A stretch of DNA of 8,234 nt, from assembly GCA_046727955.1 (NCBI GenBank), contig JBKPDO010000298.1, positions 1 to 8,234 of the forward strand, given 5' to 3'. The notes under the pieces were generated by a model that searched no databases, was not told where the DNA came from, and saw only the letters and a program-made list of their open reading frames with translations. The position numbers and the translations under genes are program-made. The stretch is from DASVXQ01 sp046727955. GTDB taxonomy: Bacteria > Actinomycetota > CALGFH01. This document shows, one piece after another, positions 1-5,363 of this stretch; within the stretch, counting starts at the first letter, position 1; the number at the start of each line of letters is the position of its first letter.

Positions 1-2
1 CG

Positions 3-1217
3 GCCGAGGCCGAGTCCGCGCCGGCCGCTGCCGAGGGTGCGCCGGCGGCGGTTGCGGCCACAGCCGAGGCCGAGGCCGAGGTCGGCGCGGCGCCCTCGTG
101 GGCGGCGCCAGCGCTGCTCGGAGCGCTGGTAGCCACGCTGATCGTGGTCGACCTCCTGGTCGGCGGGATCGCGCTCAGCCGGCCGCTGCTCGGCAACAGC
201 GCCTTCGATGGCGAGCGCTTCTACGGGCTCGGCAACGGCTACTTCGCGCACGCCCTCGCCGGCGTGTTCCTGGTCGTGGCCTTCCGGCAGCTATCGGCCC
301 TGACGGCGGCGGCCCTGCTGGTCGGACTGGCGTTGCTCGACGGCCTGCCGATCCTCGGCGCCGACGTGGGCGGCGCCCTCACCGCCACGCTTACCGCTGC
401 GGCCGCCTGGCTACTGCTGCGCCGCCGCTGGAGCAGGCTGCGCGTGCTGCTCGTCCTGGCCGCGGCCGTGGTCCTCGCCGTGGCCATCGCCTTCGGCGTG
501 GGCGCCGTCGGCCCGGCGACCCACGGCAGCCGCATCGCCCACGAGCTGCTCGGCAGCGACCCGTCCGCCGCCCTGCGCACCGTCCGCCACCAGCTCAGCC
601 GCAACTTCGCCCTGCTGGCCGGCAACTTCTGGGCCTGGTGGGGGCCAATCCTGACGGTCTTCGCAGTGGTGGCGAGCGTACGCCCGCCCCGCCTGCTCGC
701 TGGCGTGCCCGCTCAGGTGCGGCGCGCGGTCGGGGTGGGCGCCATCGGGTCGCTGCTGCTCATCGTGTTCAACGACACCGGTGTGACCGCCGCCGCGGGC
801 AGTGGGCTTGCCCTGGTCGCCACCCTCGCCTGGTTCGGCCTGGAGCCCTCGCCGGCGTCGCCGTCCTCCGAAGCGCCCTCCTCCGACGTCTTGAAGCCGG
901 CCACCGAGGCGCCGAAGCCGGCCGCCGAACCCGCGCTGGCGGCCACCGCCGCGCCCAATCCCAAGCCGGCTCAGGTGGGGTCGACCCCAGAGCCGGTCCC
1001 GGATGAACCAGACAAGACCGACGAGCCCTGGAAGCCGGGGGCCGTGCCCGCCTCGGGCTCGGCGGTCGGCCAGGACTCGAACTCGAGCGCCAGCCCCAAC
1101 GGAGAGCAGGACGGTAGCGTTCAGCGGGAGCGAGGCGTTCAGCGGGAGCAGGGCGTCCGGCGGGACCGGGGCGTCCGGCGGGACCGGGGCATCGGGCGGG
1201 ACGGCCCGGGTCACTAG
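3..1217 (+). CDS. Multi-pass membrane protein, C-terminal part (5' truncated by window edge)
   Basis: The reading frame is open from the window edge, so the start lies outside. A GTG at 144 falls inside the first membrane helix and is not a credible start. The visible part begins with about 33 residues of Ala/Glu-rich linker, then a hydrophobic domain of about six to eight membrane segments up to about position 840, then a Pro/Ala/Glu-rich hydrophilic tail. The domain carries RFYGLGN (about 216-236), GADVGG (about 357-374), a THGSR stretch and FNDTG (about 768-782). From memory, these resemble the membrane half of actinobacterial and Firmicutes proteins that have an N-terminal alkaline-phosphatase/phosphoglyceromutase-like domain and motifs such as RFxGxGN, GADxGG and NDSG. 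If so, the missing N-terminus would be the catalytic, probably extracytoplasmic, domain. The family assignment is inference; membrane topology and 5' truncation are directly visible. The stop overlaps the Shine-Dalgarno of the next gene. Confidence 0.75.
   Translation, partial: AEAESAPAAAEGAPAAVAATAEAEAEVGAAPSWAAPALLGALVATLIVVDLLVGGIALSRPLLGNSAFDGERFYGLGNGYFAHALAGVFLVVAFRQLSALTAAALLVGLALLDGLPILGADVGGALTATLTAAAAWLLLRRRWSRLRVLLVLAAAVVLAVAIAFGVGAVGPATHGSRIAHELLGSDPSAALRTVRHQLSRNFALLAGNFWAWWGPILTVFAVVASVRPPRLLAGVPAQVRRAVGVGAIGSLLLIVFNDTGVTAAAGSGLALVATLAWFGLEPSPASPSSEAPSSDVLKPATEAPKPAAEPALAATAAPNPKPAQVGSTPEPVPDEPDKTDEPWKPGAVPASGSAVGQDSNSSASPNGEQDGSVQRERGVQREQGVRRDRGVRRDRGIGRDGPGH
1119..1208 (+). 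repeat. 18-bp tandem repeat encoding a hexapeptide repeat
   Basis: Five in-frame 18-bp units encode VQRERG, VQREQG, VRRDRG, VRRDRG and IGRDGP at the extreme C-terminus of the membrane protein. Units 3 and 4 are nearly identical at DNA level; the first two and the fifth are diverged. The tail is strongly charged and probably cytoplasmic and disordered. Copy number is likely to vary between strains. Confidence 0.85.
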
Positions 1218-1225
1218 GAGGCAGC

Positions 1226-1843
1226 ATGGAGGGGCAAGAGGAGAGCCGCGACGTGGTCGCGTGCACCTGGCAGGTGGAGGCGAGCCGCGGCCTGGAGACG
1301 GCCTGGGCCACCTTCGCCGGCGGTCGCCTGGCCGCACGCGGCCGGGCCGTCGGGCTCACGCCCTACCCCTACTGGGTCAACTACAGCCTCGAGACCGGCG
1401 ACCGCCAGGTGACCCGGCGACTCGCCGTTCAGGTGGAATCCGCCGCCGGCACCTACAATCTCGAGCTGCTGCGATCGGCTGACGGCACCTGGCAGGCTGA
1501 CGGCCGCATCCTGCCCGACCTGGCCGAGGCGCTCGACTGCGACCTCGCCTTCTGTCCCCTGACCAACACCCTGCCGATCCTGCGGCATCGCCTGCACGAG
1601 CAGGCGGGCACCCACCAGCTGGTGATGGCGTTCGTGTCGCTTCCCGACCTCGCCGTGGAGCGGTCCGTGCAGGGATACCAGCACCGTCGCCGCACCGGCG
1701 ACGGTGCGGTGGTGCGGTTTACCGCCGGCTCGTTCACAGCGGACCTCGTCGTCGATGCCAACGGCCTGGTGGTCCGCTACCCGCAGCTGGCGACACGCCT
1801 GGCGTGCACGCCCGCCGCCAGCATGCCGGTCGCTCACGAGTAG
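1226..1843 (+). CDS. Putative glycolipid-binding protein (DUF1089 / Glycolipid_bind family)
   Basis: The 205-residue product is close to the usual family length of about 190. The best signature is the DCDLAFCPLTNTLPILR stretch (residues 104-120), with a C-terminal LVVRYPQL strand (181-188) and an N-terminal W-x-V-E strand, as in the Glycolipid_bind family (PF06475, first described from Pseudomonas). There is no signal peptide or membrane segment, so it should be cytosolic. The family fold suggests binding of a lipid or glycolipid, but no enzymatic role is established. The ATG start is fixed by AGGAGG at 1216-1221, which overlaps the stop codon of the upstream membrane protein. The two genes are therefore probably co-transcribed and translationally coupled, and a shared envelope-lipid role is possible but only inferred. 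The assignment comes from motif memory without a profile search. Confidence 0.8.
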   Translation: MEGQEESRDVVACTWQVEASRGLETAWATFAGGRLAARGRAVGLTPYPYWVNYSLETGDRQVTRRLAVQVESAAGTYNLELLRSADGTWQADGRILPDLAEALDCDLAFCPLTNTLPILRHRLHEQAGTHQLVMAFVSLPDLAVERSVQGYQHRRRTGDGAVVRFTAGSFTADLVVDANGLVVRYPQLATRLACTPAASMPVAHE

Positions 1844-1849
1844 ACGGGT

Positions 1850-1970
1850 GACCGGTCCTGCCGACCCGGTCCCCGCCGTGTACGCTGCGGCCAGGTGGTG
1901 GCTGCCAGCTCCGAGTTGTGTGCGACGCTAGTCGGTGACCCGGTCCCTGGCGGGGAGACGGCGAAGGAGG
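1850..1970 (+). promoter_or_regulatory. Leader region of the hydroxyacyl-CoA dehydrogenase: repeated GACC(C)GGTCC motif, -10 box, SD
   Basis: The 132-bp gap before the dehydrogenase holds a perfect palindrome GACCGGTC at 1850-1857 and two copies of GACCCGGTCCC at 1863-1873 and 1937-1947. A TACGCT box (TANNNT) at 1881-1886 lies between the motif copies and would start transcription near A1893. AAGGAGG at 1964-1970 sits 5 nt before the GTG at 1976. No convincing -35 is visible. The arrangement suggests an operator flanking a promoter, but no regulator is identified. Confidence 0.4.
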
Positions 1971-1975
1971 CGGTC

Positions 1976-2836
1976 GTGGCCGGAAAGCTCTTGGTGGTCG
2001 GCGCAGGCCTGATGGGCGCGGGTATCGCGCAAGTCGCTGCGGTGGCTGGCTACGACGTGACCGTGCAGGACATGAGCGACGGCGCCCTGGGGCGAGGTCG
2101 CAAGCAGATTCAGGACTCTCTGGCACGCTTCGAGGCCAAGGGCCGGATCTCAGCTGAGGACCGCGACGCTGCGCTGGATCGCATCCGTGCTGTCACCGAC
2201 CTGGACGCCGTTGGGGAGGCAGAGATCGTCGTCGAGGCCGTCTTCGAGGACGTCGAGGTCAAGCGGGACGTGTTCCGGAAGCTGGACAAGCTGGCGCCGG
2301 AGCGTGCGCTGCTGGCCACCAATACCAGCGCCATCCCGATCACCTCGATCGCCACCGTGACCGGGCGACCGGAGTCGGTGGTGGGAACGCACTTCTTCTC
2401 GCCGGTGCCGATGATGGCACTGTGCGAGCTGGTGCGAGGCCGCCGCACCTCCGACGAGACGCTCGCCCGGGCACGGGCGTTCGCGGAGTCCTGCGGCAAG
2501 ACCACAGTGGTGGTCGAGCGCGACATCGCGGGCTTCGTCACCACCCGCCTCATCGCCGCGGTCGGGATGGAGGCGGCGCGCCTGCTCGAGCAGGGTGTGA
2601 TCAGCGCGGAGGATCTGGACACCGCCTGCCGTCTCGGCTTCGGCTGGGCCATGGGGCCGCTGGCGACCTCCGACCTCACCGGGATCGACGTGCTGTACCA
2701 CGCGGCGATGAACATCTACAACAGCACGCGCGACCCGAAGTTCTTCCCACCCGAAAGCGTGGCCCGCATGGTCGAGGCCGGTGACCTTGGCCGCAAGACC
2801 GGCAGGGGCTTCTTCGCCTACGACAACCGTCAGTGA
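1976..2836 (+). CDS. 3-hydroxybutyryl-CoA dehydrogenase (3-hydroxyacyl-CoA dehydrogenase family)
   Basis: A cytosolic NAD-dependent enzyme predicted to interconvert 3-hydroxyacyl-CoA and 3-oxoacyl-CoA, short-chain such as 3-hydroxybutyryl-CoA, in beta-oxidation or butanoate metabolism. An N-terminal Rossmann fold shows GAGLMG (residues 9-14) and Asp32 for the NAD ribose. Then come NTS (Ser118), HFFSPVPMM (His139) and Glu151, matching the catalytic Ser, His and Glu of the family. The C-terminal dimerisation domain includes DLTGID (233-238) and a GRKTGRGFF ending. At 286 residues the length is normal. The frame stays open back to a GTG at 1895, but AAGGAGG 5 nt before the GTG at 1976 and the usual start of the Rossmann strand fix the start there. 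The position usually holding catalytic Asn (VNR) reads Thr190 in VTTR. I recall Thr/Ser variants in some relatives, so this need not abolish activity. Confidence 0.92.
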   Translation: MAGKLLVVGAGLMGAGIAQVAAVAGYDVTVQDMSDGALGRGRKQIQDSLARFEAKGRISAEDRDAALDRIRAVTDLDAVGEAEIVVEAVFEDVEVKRDVFRKLDKLAPERALLATNTSAIPITSIATVTGRPESVVGTHFFSPVPMMALCELVRGRRTSDETLARARAFAESCGKTTVVVERDIAGFVTTRLIAAVGMEAARLLEQGVISAEDLDTACRLGFGWAMGPLATSDLTGIDVLYHAAMNIYNSTRDPKFFPPESVARMVEAGDLGRKTGRGFFAYDNRQ

Positions 2837-2844
2837 GGCCGCCG

Positions 2845-2878
2845 GCTCGGCCCGCCTCGCTCCGCTAGCACGCCGAGC
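2845..2878. terminator. Weak inverted repeat between convergent genes, possible terminator
   Basis: GCTCGGC at 2845-2851 pairs with GCCGAGC at 2872-2878 across a 20-nt loop, in the 118-bp gap between two convergent genes. No T-tract follows on either strand and the loop is long. It is offered only because convergent genes need termination here and nothing better is visible. Confidence 0.25.
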
Positions 2879-2954
2879 ACGGCCTGGTCGTGATCTGCCG
2901 CCGGCGAGCGTGGGGCCCGGTGGCGATCGGCCGCCGCGAGCGCCGGGCAGGCTG

Positions 2955-3209
2955 TCAGTGCGCGGGGCCGGACTGCCAGTTACGGCCAAAGCGATCGGGG
3001 GCCTCCGTCATAACCTGCTTGGCGAGATCGTCCGGGTCGCCGTCGCCGAGCCGCTCCAGGACGAGAGCGACCCCGTCGGTGACCAGCGCGCCCGGTGGCA
3101 GCGCCGCCGCCGCCCAGCGGGCCAGCGCGCGGACACTCCGCGTCCTCGCCTGGAGCCTGGTCGACAGCTCGCGGGCGATCGCGTCCTCGAAACGGTTCAT
3201 CAGCGCCAT
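2955..3209 (-). CDS. Small hypothetical protein, 84 aa, unrecognised
   Basis: I do not recognise this protein. It looks coding because its codons carry strong G/C third-position bias on the minus strand, while the overlapping plus-strand frames give Arg/Pro/Ser-rich shadow translations. The sequence begins MALMNRFEDAIARELSTRL and continues with mostly helical, charged stretches, a hydrophobic VALVLERL helix and a DPDDLAKQV segment. No cysteines, signal peptide or membrane span are present, so a small soluble helical protein is likely. The ATG at 3209 is preceded by a weak GAGG; a second ATG at 3200 would give 81 residues. A longer open frame upstream to 3602 runs through the amidohydrolase and is rejected. 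A TAGGCT box on the minus strand (3252-3247) could serve as its -10. It converges on the dehydrogenase and diverges from the amidohydrolase. Confidence 0.55.
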   Translation of the reverse strand: MALMNRFEDAIARELSTRLQARTRSVRALARWAAAALPPGALVTDGVALVLERLGDGDPDDLAKQVMTEAPDRFGRNWQSGPAH

Positions 3210-3256
3210 CCTCGCCTCGTCGGGCCGGCAGCCGGTCCAGTCACGGAGCCTACGCC

Positions 3257-3381
3257 TGGAGCGCCGGGCAAGTACGCGGCAGCGCCTGTAGCACCGAGTT
3301 GTGCGTGCGGCCCTGGACCCTGCGCGCTGCCCCCGGCGACCACGCAATCCGCTCGATACGGGATACTTGACCGATGCTCTA
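3257..3381 (+). ncRNA. Structured element, copy 1: candidate cis-regulatory RNA upstream of the amidohydrolase
   Basis: This stretch is related to the element at 4603-4728. Its closing stem P1 pairs 3257-3273 with 3365-3381: 17 positions with 13 Watson-Crick pairs, 2 G-U pairs (3258/3380 and 3263/3375) and 2 mismatches. P3 pairs GCGTG at 3303-3307 with CACGC at 3341-3345 and continues with small bulges. P4 pairs ATCC at 3347-3350 with GGAT at 3361-3364 around a loop containing CTCGA. A single A (3346) separates P3 and P4, and P4 abuts P1, exactly as in copy 2. P2 is poorer here (about 3277-3296). Shared unpaired sequence includes CTGGA, TGCGCGC, CACGCAATCC and GGATACTTGACC. The G-U pairs favour plus-strand RNA. 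It ends 25 nt before the GTG of the amidohydrolase. I do not recognise a described riboswitch class. Confidence 0.6.
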
Positions 3382-3394
3382 AGTCCGGGACAGG

Positions 3395-3400
3395 TAGACT
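3395..3400 (+). promoter_or_regulatory. -10 box TAGACT, candidate leaderless promoter of the amidohydrolase
   Basis: TAGACT fits the actinobacterial -10 consensus TANNNT and ends exactly 6 nt before the GTG at 3407, so transcription would begin at or next to the start codon. A TTGACC lies at 3367-3372, but the 22-nt spacing is longer than usual. If this promoter is used, the transcript would not include the structured element upstream, so two promoters may serve this gene. Confidence 0.5.
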
Positions 3401-3406
3401 CGCGCC

Positions 3407-4297
3407 GTGCGTGCCGTCGATCTCCATGTGCATCTTCCTTTCCCCGAGTGGGTAGAGGGGAGCCTTGGACCATACCGGGAGCCGGCCGAGCGGTACTTCC
3501 GCAGCCAGGTCCTGCTCCAGACCGCCGAGGAGCTGGCCGCCACCTACGAGGCGATCGACTGCGTCGGCGTGCTGCTCGGCTGGGACGCGGAGACGGCCAC
3601 ACGCCTGCCTCGCGTGCCCAACGACCTCGTGGCCGAGATCGTCCACCGCTTCCCCGGCCGTTTCATCGGCTTCGCGGGGATCGATCCGTGGAAAGGCGCG
3701 AGCGCGCTGCGCGAGCTGCGCCGCGCGCGCGAGGACCTCGGCCTGGTCGGCTACAAGTTCCATCCGTCGATGCAGGCCTTCCGGCCGGACGACCCTCGCT
3801 GGTCCGACCTGTTCGAGCGGGCGGCAGCCTACGGCGCGCCGTGCCTGTTCCACACAGGGACCAGCGGGCTGGGCGCGGGCACGCCGGGCGGCCAGGGCAT
3901 CGAGCTGGCCTACGCGCGGCCCATCCACCTGGACGGGGTGGCCGCCCGCTATCCCGAGATACCGGTGATCATGGCCCACTTCGGCTGGCCCTGGCATCTC
4001 GAGGCGGTGGCGATCGCGCTCCACAAGACCAACGTCTACCTGGAGCTATCCGGCTGGAGGCCGCGCTATGTCCCCGACGAGGTGGTCCGCGAGGTGGAGG
4101 GCCGGCTCGGGGACCGGGTGCTGTTCGGCTCGGACGCGCCCTTCTTTACCGCCGAGAAGATCCTGGCGGAATGGGAGCAGCGCCTCACGCCCTCGGCATT
4201 CCAGCGCCTCACCAGGGACAACGCCGTCCGCCTGCTGGGCCTGGACGAGAGCGGCACGACGGCGGGGCGGGCGGGCCCCTGGGCCGCTGGGACGTGA
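3407..4297 (+). CDS. Amidohydrolase-family metal-dependent hydrolase (TIM barrel)
   Basis: The 296-residue product fits the amidohydrolase_2 (PF04909) group of metal-dependent TIM-barrel hydrolases and decarboxylases. Candidate metal and active-site residues appear in the expected order: DLHVH (His7, His9) at the N-terminus, YKFHP (Lys117, His119) after strand 4, FHTG (His149), AHFGWPW (His191) and GSDAPF (Asp243), followed by the terminal NAVRLLGL helix (272-279). The last 15 or so residues are a Gly/Ala-rich extension. It is cytosolic, with no signal peptide. The family covers hydrolysis of C-N and C-O bonds and decarboxylation, and the substrate cannot be read from sequence. The GTG start follows only a weak SD-like GGACAGG and is explained better by a leaderless transcript. 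The next gene starts 10 bp after its stop. A structured element lies directly upstream, as it does upstream of bioY, so the two genes may answer to the same signal. Confidence 0.85.
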   Translation: MRAVDLHVHLPFPEWVEGSLGPYREPAERYFRSQVLLQTAEELAATYEAIDCVGVLLGWDAETATRLPRVPNDLVAEIVHRFPGRFIGFAGIDPWKGASALRELRRAREDLGLVGYKFHPSMQAFRPDDPRWSDLFERAAAYGAPCLFHTGTSGLGAGTPGGQGIELAYARPIHLDGVAARYPEIPVIMAHFGWPWHLEAVAIALHKTNVYLELSGWRPRYVPDEVVREVEGRLGDRVLFGSDAPFFTAEKILAEWEQRLTPSAFQRLTRDNAVRLLGLDESGTTAGRAGPWAAGT

Positions 4298-4307
4298 GCG
4301 GGAAGCC

Positions 4308-4595
4308 ATGCCGTCCGGTGAGCCGTCTCCCTGGCGCTTCCGCGGTGAGCCGCTGGCGCTCGAGTGGGTCGCGGACGGCTGGCACCTACGGGTGGTGCAG
4401 CCCTACCGAGCGCTCAAGGTCTACCGCTGCCCTGGCTGCAACCAGGAGATCTTCCCGCGCACCATGCACGTGGTCGTCTGGCCGGAGGGCAGCCCCGAGC
4501 AGCGGCGTCACTGGCACCGTGCCTGCTGGGAACGGCGCTTCGCGGAGCTGAGACGGCAGCTGGAGCGCGAGCGGCGGCGCCGGCCAAGCCCGTAG
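4308..4595 (+). CDS. Small conserved protein with CxxC...HxxxCW putative zinc site
   Basis: A 95-residue protein. The core is YRCPGCNQEIFP (Cys at residues 44 and 47) followed by RRHWHRACW, giving a CxxC plus His/Cys arrangement typical of a treble-clef-like or ribbon-like zinc site. The C-terminus is a basic Arg/Glu helix. From memory, streptomycetes and other actinobacteria carry short proteins with a very similar YRCPGC-QEI and RRHWHRACW pattern, often labelled 'ATP/GTP-binding protein' although no nucleotide-binding motif is visible here. Function is unknown, and nucleic-acid or protein binding is a guess. The ATG at 4308 has GGGAAG upstream and starts 10 bp after the amidohydrolase stop, so co-transcription is likely. 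The same frame is open further upstream, but that part is antisense-quality sequence inside the amidohydrolase. The stop lies only 7 bp before the second structured element. Confidence 0.75.
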   Translation: MPSGEPSPWRFRGEPLALEWVADGWHLRVVQPYRALKVYRCPGCNQEIFPRTMHVVVWPEGSPEQRRHWHRACWERRFAELRRQLERERRRRPSP

Positions 4596-4598
4596 AGT
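4593..4598 (+). promoter_or_regulatory. -10 box TAGAGT placing a transcription start at the base of element copy 2
   Basis: TAGAGT (TANNNT) overlaps the stop codon of the small zinc-site protein and would start transcription around 4604-4606, the first bases of the 19-bp closing stem of the element. No good -35 is seen. The match in position supports transcription of the element as the 5' leader of bioY, though a six-base match alone is weak evidence. Confidence 0.35.
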
Positions 4599-4602
4599 TG
4601 AC

Positions 4603-4728
4603 CCTAACGCGCCGGTCAAGTGAGCGGCGCAGCATGCAGCGCCGCTCTGGCGTGCCGCCTTGGAGCTTGCGCGCCGCCTGGGCGGCCACGCAATCCCCTC
4701 GACCCGGATACTTGACCGGCGCGTTAGG
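4603..4728 (+). ncRNA. Structured element, copy 2: candidate riboswitch-like leader upstream of bioY
   Basis: Arms 4603-4621 and 4710-4728 form a perfect 19-bp stem (P1). Directly inside, 4622-4630 pairs with 4639-4647 as a perfect 9-bp hairpin (P2, 8-nt loop). GCGTG CCGCC at 4650-4659 pairs with 4681-4691 as a 10-bp stem with one bulged C (4686), forming P3 with a 21-nt loop. A single A (4692) leads to ATCC/GGAT (4693-4696 with 4706-4709), P4, whose 9-nt loop contains CTCGA and which abuts P1. The result is a compact four-way junction. It ends 16 nt before the AAGGAG of bioY, so it does not directly cover that SD. There is no T-tract for an intrinsic terminator. The homologous copy at 3257-3381 keeps the architecture and loop sequences. 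I know of no described RNA class that matches, but I could not search Rfam. Confidence 0.7.
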
Positions 4729-4757
4729 AGTAGCAGCAGCGCGCAAGGAGAGATCAG

Positions 4758-5363
4758 GTGGCAACGTCTGAGAGCGCCCTCGGACGATCGGGCCGCATCG
4801 TCCTGGCTGACGTCCTGCCCGGCGAGCGCGTACGCGACGTCGCGCTGGTCATCGCCTTCGCCTGCGTGACGGGCCTGTCCGCCCAGTGGGAGGTCAAGCT
4901 GCCGTTCACCCCGGTGCCGGTCACGGGCCAGACCCTCGCAGTGCTGCTCGGCGGTGTGGCGCTCGGCTCGGGGCGGGCGCTCTCGGGGATGGTGCTCTAT
5001 CTGGTCGCTGGACTCACGCCATGGGTGCCGTGGTTCGCGGGCGGCCGGGGCGGCACGAACGTGCTCATGGCGCCCAGCTTCGGCTACATCGTCGGCTTCA
5101 TCTTCGCGGCGGGCCTGGTGGGCAAGCTCGCCGAGCGCGGCTGGGACCGCACGCCGCTGCGCACCATTGCCACGATGGTTGCGGGCAACCTGGTCATCTA
5201 CGCCTTCGGCGTGCCCTGGCTGATGGCGGTGACCTCCAGCGACCTGGCCACGGGCCTGTCGCAGGGCGTCGTGCCGTTCCTGCCGCTCGACGCGATCAAG
5301 ATCGTGGTGGCCGCGGGACTCGTGCCGGCCGCCTGGGTGCTGACCGGGAGAAGGAATGACTGA
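4758..5363 (+). CDS. bioY: Biotin transporter BioY (ECF S-component)
   Basis: A 201-residue integral membrane protein with about six hydrophobic segments, normal for BioY. It has the family hallmarks PFTPVPVTGQTLAVLLGG (residues 49-66), FAGGRGG (93-99), P-SFGYIVGF (106-114) and a C-terminal P-DAIK (176-181) with Asp178 and Lys181. BioY captures biotin at the membrane, usually with the ATP-binding and T components of an ECF transporter. Neither component gene is in this window, so it either shares them with genes elsewhere or works alone, as described for some BioY proteins. The GTG start has AAGGAG at 4745-4750 with 7-nt spacing. The gene follows the structured element at 4603-4728 and overlaps the next gene by 8 bp. 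The family can be trusted; biotin as the actual substrate here is inferred from the family. Confidence 0.93.
   Translation: MATSESALGRSGRIVLADVLPGERVRDVALVIAFACVTGLSAQWEVKLPFTPVPVTGQTLAVLLGGVALGSGRALSGMVLYLVAGLTPWVPWFAGGRGGTNVLMAPSFGYIVGFIFAAGLVGKLAERGWDRTPLRTIATMVAGNLVIYAFGVPWLMAVTSSDLATGLSQGVVPFLPLDAIKIVVAAGLVPAAWVLTGRRND

Noticed and set aside
411..1359. Minus-strand open frames opposite the membrane protein
   Set aside because: Composition is Arg/Gly/Pro-rich with no motifs, and the plus-strand frame encodes clear membrane segments.
1895..1975. 27-codon N-terminal extension of the hydroxyacyl-CoA dehydrogenase
   Set aside because: AAGGAGG lies 5 nt before the GTG at 1976 and the family begins directly at the Rossmann strand.
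4598..4619. TTGACC-N10-GGTCAA as a DNA operator explaining the element
   Set aside because: The left half-site lies outside the conserved element and copy 1 has no equivalent arrangement. It remains a minor alternative.
4671..4687. CCGCCTGGGC inside the P3 region resembling the 3' core of the ZTP (pfl) riboswitch
   Set aside because: The conserved 5' part of that riboswitch is missing, and copy 1 of the element does not keep this string.
4603..4728. Copy 2 of the element as a MITE or IS-type terminal inverted repeat, or as a simple terminator
   Set aside because: No flanking target duplication is seen, the second copy has a different P1 sequence but keeps pairing, internal hairpins are conserved, and no T-tract follows. 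A mobile origin is not fully excluded.
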